Shown here: positions 12,979 through 19,592 of the stretch, piece by piece
Layout: every line of letters starts with the position of its first letter
Position numbering within the stretch: position 1 is the first letter of the stretch
Assembly: GCA_000997385.1 (NCBI GenBank)
Contig: LCBT01000001.1
Coordinates: forward strand, 1-49,706
DNA length: 49,706 nucleotides
DNA from: Candidatus Daviesbacteria bacterium GW2011_GWA1_41_61
GTDB lineage: Bacteria; Patescibacteriota; Microgenomatia; Daviesbacterales; UBA10151
Direction of reading: 5' to 3'
The notes under the pieces: generated by a model
What the model saw: only the letters and a program-made list of their open reading frames with translations
The model's database searches: none
What the model was told of the DNA's origin: nothing
Position numbers and translations under genes: made by a program

Positions 12979-14013
12979 ATGTTTAATCCTCGTTATAAAA
13001 TTACGGATCGTCTCCTGGCAAATATTAAAAGAATTAATACTTTAGTAAATGAACTCAATAACAGACGATTTCCTCATGTTGTTTTGGTAGAACTTGAAAA
13101 AACTGCAAGGGCTGTTTCAACATATGCTTCAACCAGCATCGAAGGTAATCCCCTACCCTTAACAGAGGTTAAAAAAATCCTCAAATCAAAGCCTGCTCAT
13201 ATAAGAGATAGCGAGAAAGAGGTTCTAAATTACAATCAAGCACTCCAGAATTTAAATGAAAAACTTGAAAAAGCACAAGTAAAATTATCTCTTGATCTGA
13301 TATTAAGAATTCAAAATCAAGTTACCGAAGGACTATTGCCTAAATTTGAGTCTGGAAAACTGCGAGAGAAACCAGTGGTTGTGAATGATCCAAGAACTAG
13401 AAAGGTTATATATCTACCTCCCGATGCAAAAGATGTAAAGACGCTTATAGAGAACCTTGTTGAATTTGTTAACGTTCACCGAGATAAAATAGATCCGCTT
13501 ATTTTAGCCGGTGTCTTTCATAAACAAATTGTCATTATCCATCCGTTTATGGATGGAAATGGACGAACAACCCGCCTTGCCACAAAAGTTTTACTAGCTG
13601 AAATGGGTTTAAATACTTTTAATCTTTTTAGTTTTGAGAATTACTACAACAAAAATGTTACAAAATATTTTCAGACTGTAGGAGAATTTGGTAATTATTA
13701 TGAACTAACAAGTAAAATTGATTTCACTTCATGGCTGGAATACTTCACAGAAGGAATTATTGATGAACTTTTAAGAGTACAAAAACTGCTTCCAGCAATT
13801 GGAATAAGTCCAGAAACTAAACTTCAACATTATCATCTCAAGATACTTGAGTTTATTAAAGAAAAAGGGTTTATTGCTGATCGGGATTATGCAAAATTAG
13901 TTGACAGGGCAAGAGCAACACGAGCGTTAGACTTTAAGAAGTTAATAGAGTTAGGTTTAATTAGTAGGAAAGGTAAAGGCAAGGCAACTTATTATGTTTT
14001 AAAAGAGAAATAG
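12979..14013 (+). CDS. Fic-domain AMP-transferase-like protein
   Basis: A 344-residue protein. The N-terminal region has STSIEGNPL (about residues 52-60), matching the inhibitory-helix motif S/T-xxx-E-G/N that blocks ATP in class II Fic proteins. The Fic core has HPFMDGNGRTTR (about 190-201), with catalytic His and the anion-binding GNGR. The C-terminal 70 residues look like a winged helix (YHLKILEFIKEKGFIADRDYAKL and RALDFKKLIELGLISRKGKGKATYYV), as in the common FicHTH architecture. Such proteins transfer AMP or related groups to target proteins and can act like toxins. It is the second cargo of cassette module 2. The built-in inhibitory motif means no separate antitoxin is required. Confidence 0.92.
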   Translation: MFNPRYKITDRLLANIKRINTLVNELNNRRFPHVVLVELEKTARAVSTYASTSIEGNPLPLTEVKKILKSKPAHIRDSEKEVLNYNQALQNLNEKLEKAQVKLSLDLILRIQNQVTEGLLPKFESGKLREKPVVVNDPRTRKVIYLPPDAKDVKTLIENLVEFVNVHRDKIDPLILAGVFHKQIVIIHPFMDGNGRTTRLATKVLLAEMGLNTFNLFSFENYYNKNVTKYFQTVGEFGNYYELTSKIDFTSWLEYFTEGIIDELLRVQKLLPAIGISPETKLQHYHLKILEFIKEKGFIADRDYAKLVDRARATRALDFKKLIELGLISRKGKGKATYYVLKEK

Positions 14014-14018
14014 CTATT

Positions 14019-14124
14019 GTACTTTGCTATGCATTTTTTAGTCCAAACAGATAAGCAAATTCGGAGTTTAGACCGTCCTGAAGGAATAATTTAAAGAAAT
14101 CTCTTAGTCTATTTAAGGTACTAG
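14019..14124 (+). repeat. Element B copy 2
   Basis: Same length (106 bases) as copy 1 and aligned without gaps; begins five bases after the Fic stop and ends in the same GGTACTAG. The small hairpin differs in sequence but keeps pairing (ATTT-aaag-AAAT in place of AATTC-gga-GAATT). It is not followed by an att-like site. Confidence 0.75.
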
Positions 14125-14141
14125 GTAGTAAAAGACAGTAA

Positions 14142-15620
14142 TCAGATGTGAGGTATCTGAAAAGGCAAAATTTTGTTTAAAAGTTCTTCTGATTTTTTTC
14201 TGTAAATGACCTGGGTTTTAGGGAAGTAAAGAAAAGTAGCTGGGGAATCCTCCACTAAAACTTTTTGAAAATCTAAATATTTTTCCTTCCTTTTTGCTAT
14301 GTCAGTAACCCTTCTGCCATCTTCTAAATCCTTATCCACCCGGGCAAAAGAATATTTAGAGAGGTTAGTTAACTGCTGGGTGGAATGCCACAAAGCGTAC
14401 TGGTCCGGGTCGGAAGGGATAGATTGAGTAATTAACAAAGCCTGAAAATCTTGAGGAATACCGCCCTCCACTCTTAATACAGCCGCAATGCCTGCCTTAT
14501 TCCAAGATTGGACAATCCTCTCCCCTATTTTCATCAAAACCGGGGTGGTAGTTAAAACAATGGGGGTAGCTGAAGTAGTCCCAGCTTTGCTTAAATAGCT
14601 TTGAACCAAATGAGGATCATTTAAATAACCTTTTATCTGGTCATTATAAGCCCAGGAATGTTGAGGAATAGGTGTTTTAGCCCTCTCCTCCCCTTCAATT
14701 GATGGTGTAGCAAAACTTAAAGCCTTTCTAAAATTCTTATTTTTATCAGAAAAGAGTTCTTTTGAGGTATTATAAAAAATAGCTACTATTTTATTAAAAT
14801 TGGTCATCCTCTTAATCATAACTGAAGGCTGATTTATTAACCCTTCTCCTTCTGACAATCCAACTAAACTTTCAACTTCTCCCAACTCAAAAGCCGTCTG
14901 AGCGGTTTTTTCATCAGGATAAAAACGGATAATAACTTGGGGATAATTATCATTTGGGGAGACAGGAACCAGCACTAATTTGGTGAGTAGGTTATGGCTT
15001 GACTCCTCCTGGGCAACCCTAAATTTACCTAGACCAATTAAGCTGCCTTCTTTAAAAAGCGGATCAGTCAAAAGAGTTGGAAAAGGGGTAAAAGAATCAG
15101 CTAATTTAAATTCAATAGTTGTTTGATCGGGGTAGGAAACCTCTACATCCGGTAAGTTAAAACGGAGATCAAAAGACTTTAATCCCGTCTGATCATTCCA
15201 TTTTAAATTATCCCGCAGTTTAACTTTATAAACCTGTACCTTTTCATCTGTCTGCCACTCTGAGGCTACTTTGGGCTGAGGCATACCCGATCTATCCAAA
15301 CTTATTAAGGGCTCAGAAAGTAAATTAGTAACAACTGGAGGTAAGTTGTCTTTGGTATAAACTCCCACCAAACCCTCAGAGATAGTATTTTTATGTTTCA
15401 GGCGGGAACTTATTCCTATTAAAAATCCCAGCAGCAACACTGCTAAAATGCCCAAAAGAACAATTTTTTGATTAGCCAGATGTAAAGCTTTAGAATTTTT
15501 AGAAGGGGTGGTCCTAAAATCTGAGAAAGATTTTTCCCTTTTAAACCTGAAAAGTATTTTTCGGGCATAGCGGGTCATCACTTTGCCCAAAATAAGGATA
15601 GTCAGTCTGATCTTCTTCAC
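14142..15620 (-). CDS. Membrane-anchored peptide-binding-like protein (SBP family 5)
   Basis: A 492-residue protein with a basic N-terminus, one transmembrane helix (about 50-70) and a long extracytoplasmic domain. YKVKLRDNLKWNDQTG (about 130-145) and later VQSWNKAGIAAVLRV are hallmarks of family 5 oligopeptide/nickel-binding proteins (DppA/OppA type), although the protein is shorter than usual and the middle is divergent. It has no lipobox, and no ABC permease or ATPase genes are nearby, so it may not serve transport. Its ATG overlaps the SecG stop by four bases, implying translational coupling with secG. The 3' end borders the accessory cassette. Confidence 0.75.
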   Translation of the reverse strand: MKKIRLTILILGKVMTRYARKILFRFKREKSFSDFRTTPSKNSKALHLANQKIVLLGILAVLLLGFLIGISSRLKHKNTISEGLVGVYTKDNLPPVVTNLLSEPLISLDRSGMPQPKVASEWQTDEKVQVYKVKLRDNLKWNDQTGLKSFDLRFNLPDVEVSYPDQTTIEFKLADSFTPFPTLLTDPLFKEGSLIGLGKFRVAQEESSHNLLTKLVLVPVSPNDNYPQVIIRFYPDEKTAQTAFELGEVESLVGLSEGEGLINQPSVMIKRMTNFNKIVAIFYNTSKELFSDKNKNFRKALSFATPSIEGEERAKTPIPQHSWAYNDQIKGYLNDPHLVQSYLSKAGTTSATPIVLTTTPVLMKIGERIVQSWNKAGIAAVLRVEGGIPQDFQALLITQSIPSDPDQYALWHSTQQLTNLSKYSFARVDKDLEDGRRVTDIAKRKEKYLDFQKVLVEDSPATFLYFPKTQVIYRKKSEELLNKILPFQIPHI

Positions 15621-15835
15621 AAAAGTATTCCAAGGACTGAAATAATCAGTAACAGCGAAGCCGCAGCTACTGTCATGCTAAAAAGTATCCGTTCAATTCC
15701 CCGTTTAGTGCTATAAAAGGCAATCTCTCCCCCAAAAGCTGATCCCAGTCCTGTTCCCTTGGCTTGAAGCAAAACCAAAATAATAAAAATTATTCCTAAA
15801 ATAATTTGAACCAAAGATAAGATTTCTTTATTCAT
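15617..15835 (-). CDS. secG: SecG, protein-export translocon subunit
   Basis: A 72-residue protein with two transmembrane helices (about 5-23 and 50-70) joined by a loop with the SecG signature LLQAKGTGLGSAFGG. SecG is the small non-essential subunit of the SecYEG channel and helps SecA-driven export. Length is normal. It heads a two-gene unit with the peptide-binding-like protein, overlapping its start by four bases. This may reflect coordinated expression with a secreted protein, or only compactness. Confidence 0.92.
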   Translation of the reverse strand: MNKEILSLVQIILGIIFIILVLLQAKGTGLGSAFGGEIAFYSTKRGIERILFSMTVAAASLLLIISVLGILL

Positions 15836-15882
15836 AGTAATTCATATTTTACTAAGAAATACTTTCTAAGTCTAGACAACCG

Positions 15883-16284
15883 TTATTTGGTCAACCATTG
15901 TAGAAAGTGAATAATCAAGCCAATGACAAAGGAAATCAGGATAGCTGCCTGAAAGGTAGACAAATTTAAGGAGGGAATAATAAATCCCCCCCAGGAAAAC
16001 CCTGGAAATTGGTAGGGTAAAAGTTGGAAATAGGGCACCGCTAACATCAAAAGATATAAAGCTAGGACATTGGCAAGCCAAGCAAAAATACCCAAAGTTA
16101 AAAGATTTAAAGGCAGCAGCAGAATCTTAATTAAAGGAACTAAGATGATGTTAGCTCCCATAAAAGCTAAAGCTCCCACAGCCAACCCTTTAATCCCACC
16201 GTCAATCGAAAGGGCGGGTATCGCTTGAGATGTTACCCATAAAGCCCCTAGATTGATTAAAAAATTCCTTAAGATAGCCTTCAC
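15883..16284 (-). CDS. Phage-holin-4-like membrane protein (YvlD type)
   Basis: A 133-residue hydrophobic protein with four helices. The order LINLGALWVTSQAIPALSIDG, a GLAVGALAFMGANIILVPLIK helix and LLLPLNLLTLGIFAWLANVLALYLL matches the Phage_holin_4_2 / YvlD family, which is common in bacterial chromosomes and usually not a phage lysis gene. Function unknown, probably envelope-related. It lies between secG and uvrC on the same strand, with 21 bases to the uvrC stop. Confidence 0.85.
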   Translation of the reverse strand: MKAILRNFLINLGALWVTSQAIPALSIDGGIKGLAVGALAFMGANIILVPLIKILLLPLNLLTLGIFAWLANVLALYLLMLAVPYFQLLPYQFPGFSWGGFIIPSLNLSTFQAAILISFVIGLIIHFLQWLTK

Positions 16285-16305
16285 TTAACCATTATACTCC
16301 TCGGA

Positions 16306-17622
16306 CTACGTTCTGCGGAAGTGTAATCCTTTCGGGTTATACAATACATTAAGGTTGTAGGAGTGACTCCTGAGTTTCCGGTGGTAAGAAATAGCAAAAC
16401 GGTGAGCCTCATCTCTGATCTTTTGTAATAAACGAAGAGAGAGGGAAGATTTAGAAAGTTTTATAACCTCTTTATCTCTGGTGTAAAGCCATTCCATCTT
16501 CTTGGCTAACCCCAAGACCGGCACCTTCCAACCAGCTTTGGATATTTCTTCCCAAGCACCTCTGACCTGCCCCCTTCCTCCATCTATCAATACCAGATGG
16601 GGTGTCGGCCACTCGGGGTGTTTAACCCGGCGGCTGACAACCTCTCTCATCATCGCCACATCATTTACTTTCCCCTTTCCGTCAGCCGAAGGATTGATTT
16701 TAAAACGGCGGTACCACCTTTTATCAATCTCTCCAGAAGTTAGAACTACTAAAGAACCTACGGCGTATTGACCTTGGATATTGGAAATATCAAAGCATTC
16801 AATTCTTTCCGGAAGCTGAGGCAACTTTAGATCCTTTTGCAGCCTTTCTACTGCCAAGCTGTTTTGAGCTTCTACAAAGTTAGGGTTTTCTAAGTACACC
16901 TCGGCCCGGTTAGGCTGGGAAAGATATTCCACACCCTCAATTATTCTTTTTGTAGCCTGGGCTCTTTCAAATTCCCTCTTTTGGGCAAAAGTTTTCATCT
17001 CTTCTTTTAGGCTGGCTAACAGGTCCTCTTTTTTCCCTTGCATAAACTGAGAAAAGCCTCTGGTAATTTTTAAATATTCTTTTTGATCTATCTTACCGGC
17101 ACAGGGCCCCGGGCATAAATTTAAATGATAGTAAAAACATGGTCTCTTTACCCCCTCTTTAGGGGGACTGGTACACCAAGGGAAAACCCGGCGAAGTTTT
17201 TTTAAAGTAGCCCTGACAGCTTTAGAGGAAGGAAAAGGTCCAAAATATTCTTTAGCATCATCAAGCTCTGTTTTCCGGGCTATTAAAATACGGGGGAAAG
17301 GCTCGTCGGTAATTTTAATATACAGATAATCTTTATCGTCAGTCAGCCTGATATTGAAAGGCGGCAAATACTTTTTAATTAAATTCGCCTCTAAAATCAG
17401 CGCTTCAATATCCGATAAAACTTCCAAGGTTTCACAGTTGGCTATTTTTTCTACCAAAGACGCAGTTTTAGGGTTATCCGGTTTTCCGTTAAAGTAGGAG
17501 GCGACACGGTGATACAGATTAATTGCCTTCCCAACATACAAAATTTTCCCGTTTTTGTCTTGAAAGATATAGACGCCGGGTTTATGAGGAAGCTGCCATT
17601 TATTAATAAAGGCAGGAATCAT
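16306..17622 (-). CDS. uvrC: UvrC, excinuclease subunit C, lacking the C-terminal HhH region
   Basis: A 438-residue protein. N-terminal GIY-YIG nuclease: KPGVYIFQDKNGKILYVGKA (about 14-33), for the 3' incision. A Cys cluster follows (CTSPPKEGVKRPCFYYHLNLC), then a UVR domain (about 200-235) that binds UvrB, then the RNase H-like 5' nuclease with FDISN (about 285) and HLVLIDGGRGQV. It ends just after RDEAHRFAISYHRKLRS, where typical UvrC of about 600 residues continues into a helix-hairpin-helix DNA-binding region. The 21-base gap downstream cannot encode it. Either this lineage has a minimal UvrC or the end was lost. The final residues LYNPKGLHFRRT are not family-like. Confidence 0.93.
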   Translation of the reverse strand: MIPAFINKWQLPHKPGVYIFQDKNGKILYVGKAINLYHRVASYFNGKPDNPKTASLVEKIANCETLEVLSDIEALILEANLIKKYLPPFNIRLTDDKDYLYIKITDEPFPRILIARKTELDDAKEYFGPFPSSKAVRATLKKLRRVFPWCTSPPKEGVKRPCFYYHLNLCPGPCAGKIDQKEYLKITRGFSQFMQGKKEDLLASLKEEMKTFAQKREFERAQATKRIIEGVEYLSQPNRAEVYLENPNFVEAQNSLAVERLQKDLKLPQLPERIECFDISNIQGQYAVGSLVVLTSGEIDKRWYRRFKINPSADGKGKVNDVAMMREVVSRRVKHPEWPTPHLVLIDGGRGQVRGAWEEISKAGWKVPVLGLAKKMEWLYTRDKEVIKLSKSSLSLRLLQKIRDEAHRFAISYHRKLRSHSYNLNVLYNPKGLHFRRT

Positions 17623-17668
17623 ACCAGCGCATTGTACTATGGATACCGGTTATTGGCAAAAAGGCTGG

Positions 17669-19537
17669 TTATTTGCCGGGGGCTGACAGCTTAACAGACT
17701 TCTGGCGCAGATGAATGACTAAAGTCATAAAATAAATACCCGCAATAACCGTTATTAAGCCGCCAAAAACATAAGGGAAAGGATAAAAGAGAAAGAAAGG
17801 TTTAACCGTAACCTTTTTACTGATTGTCTGGCCGGCTACTTTTACCTCCACTAAGCTGTCAAAGCTTTGCCAAACAAAAGGAGTTTTTAGGTTAATTTTA
17901 TAAGTTGTCGACCCGAAGGGAGGGATCACTCCTAACTCTACTGAAGAAGGGCCTAAATTTTCTATACCTTGGGAGTTGATTATTAAGCTCTGGGGAGACT
18001 GGGCGAGATTACCTTGATTTAAGACCCTAATCGGTACGCTGGCGGAAAATCCTGCCCAAATAGCTTCAGGTAGATCCACAGCAACTTCCACCTTAGGGTT
18101 GGTCACAAATTGTCCCTCGGAGATAGAAACTCCAACATCATCACTGACAAAAGGCCCAGTGGAAGAAAATCCTTTTTTAGCCAGCACAAAATGGTTTAGA
18201 TCAAACTTATTAAAATAATCAACTCCTCCCGAGGTATTCTCCCATGTCGGATCAACCATTACCCAACCACTTTTCTCATCATAATACTCGGGCCAGGCAT
18301 GAAGTAAATCCCGGGAAAGTGATAGCGGTCTTAAATTTTTATTCTGACTGTAGGCATAGCCATCCAACTCCCGGGCGGGCACGCCAGCAGCTCTGGATAA
18401 AGCTATAAAAAGGTCCGTAAACTCCATACAGACAGTAGAAGTGGGGTTATTTAAAGCTGTAACTGCTCCCAAGCGGTCAAAATTAGGGTCATTAATCCGC
18501 TGGGTGTCATATTTTAAAGTATCAACCACGAAACGGTAAATCAGTTTAATTTTATCTCTGGTAGTCTTTGGAGTTTCTTTCTTAAAAATCTCTGAAAGCG
18601 TCGCAGCTATGGCAGGGTTATCTTTTTCCCAATATTGATCAGTTTTAGTAAGCTCCTGTATTTGTTGAGCGGTTAAAATTAGGGGCTGTTTCGATTTTGG
18701 CTTAATATACAGTTGGGCAGTACCGGTGGCTAAAACAGTCTTTTTGGAGTTACCGGGTATTCTATACCAAGCTAAATAATTTCCATCTTCATCAATAGTT
18801 ACATTCAAAGGCTGAGGATGAAGCTGATTGATAACCACATCCTGGTATTGGGTATCAGGGGGTAAGGATAAAGAAGCAGTTACCGGAAAGAGGGAGGTAT
18901 TGGCCAGTTTATATTTAATATTAAAGTCAAAAACCTGGGATGTTCCAAAGCTGATAGAAACACCACTTTGTTCTAACTGCTCCTTAGTAAAGCTAAACTG
19001 CAGCTTATCCAAAGGAGTAGATTGGGATTTAGGCAGAGGAGAGATGGAGGTAGGATCACCAAAACTTAAGGGAACCAAAAGGGCCAGGTTGTATTTATCA
19101 ATATTTGAGGCCTCAGGAATTTTGGGGAGATTTACCTCCCAGATCTTACCAGTAGGTTGGGCAAAATCCTTGGATTTAAACTTTAAGGTAAAGGTTTGTG
19201 TTTTATCTAACCCTGCTATCTGCTGGTTAAACTTAACAGTCATTACCGTTTTATTACCTTTATTTTCAACATATGTTTCCATAGCCCCAGATTCATTGTA
19301 GGCAGAAGCTTCAACCACGGTGGTAGAACCGATAGTTAAGGTAAAATTGGAAGCGTAGTAGCGGTCAGTAAGGTTTTTCAGGCTGATCTTTTGGGTGACT
19401 TGAGCCAGTCCCTCTTTATTGATGTCATATGTTACATCATAAGAAGTAGAAAACTCGTTTTCTGCCAAAGCCGGAGCAGGCAAAATAAAAAAGAAAATCA
19501 CCAGCAGGGCAATAAAGACAGATAATATTTTCCTCAT
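17669..19537 (-). CDS. Secreted transglutaminase-like protein with membrane anchor
   Basis: A 622-residue protein: signal peptide (1-25), an N-terminal beta region (about 30-290), a transglutaminase-like cysteine-protease fold with the triad Cys in STVCMEFTDLF (about 370), His in LLHAWPEYYD (about 412) and Asp in VDPTWEN (about 429), a NEW3-like beta domain, and a C-terminal transmembrane helix (about 590-610). Such domains act as extracytoplasmic peptidases or cross-linking enzymes; the substrate is unknown. It is between uvrC and uvrA on the same strand but has no functional link to repair. About 55 bases separate it from uvrA. Confidence 0.85.
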   Translation of the reverse strand: MRKILSVFIALLVIFFFILPAPALAENEFSTSYDVTYDINKEGLAQVTQKISLKNLTDRYYASNFTLTIGSTTVVEASAYNESGAMETYVENKGNKTVMTVKFNQQIAGLDKTQTFTLKFKSKDFAQPTGKIWEVNLPKIPEASNIDKYNLALLVPLSFGDPTSISPLPKSQSTPLDKLQFSFTKEQLEQSGVSISFGTSQVFDFNIKYKLANTSLFPVTASLSLPPDTQYQDVVINQLHPQPLNVTIDEDGNYLAWYRIPGNSKKTVLATGTAQLYIKPKSKQPLILTAQQIQELTKTDQYWEKDNPAIAATLSEIFKKETPKTTRDKIKLIYRFVVDTLKYDTQRINDPNFDRLGAVTALNNPTSTVCMEFTDLFIALSRAAGVPARELDGYAYSQNKNLRPLSLSRDLLHAWPEYYDEKSGWVMVDPTWENTSGGVDYFNKFDLNHFVLAKKGFSSTGPFVSDDVGVSISEGQFVTNPKVEVAVDLPEAIWAGFSASVPIRVLNQGNLAQSPQSLIINSQGIENLGPSSVELGVIPPFGSTTYKINLKTPFVWQSFDSLVEVKVAGQTISKKVTVKPFFLFYPFPYVFGGLITVIAGIYFMTLVIHLRQKSVKLSAPGK

Positions 19538-19592
19538 TAATTAGTATTCTACCAAACTTTAAGGATGAAATTCTAATCACAAATCGAGCCGT

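Larger units (their letters stand above)
10331..14124 (+). mobile_element. Two tandem accessory cassettes at tRNA-Lys(CUU)
   Basis: Module 1 (10331-11935): att-like site, 181-residue membrane protein, element A, HigB/HigA-like pair, element B. Module 2 (11936-14124): att-like site, HAD-like gene, element A, Fic gene, element B. The order of the conserved parts is the same, the cargo is unrelated, and cargo genes may face either way (HAD is on the minus strand). B1 and att-like site 2 abut, so the modules are directly joined. No integrase, transposase or resolvase is visible, so movement would need help in trans. The right edge (14124) has no att-like copy and meets the 3' end of a conserved minus-strand block. 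Confidence 0.6.

Noticed and set aside
15883-16284. Holin-like gene as sign of a prophage
   Set aside because: The Phage_holin_4/YvlD family is common on chromosomes, and no other phage gene is near.
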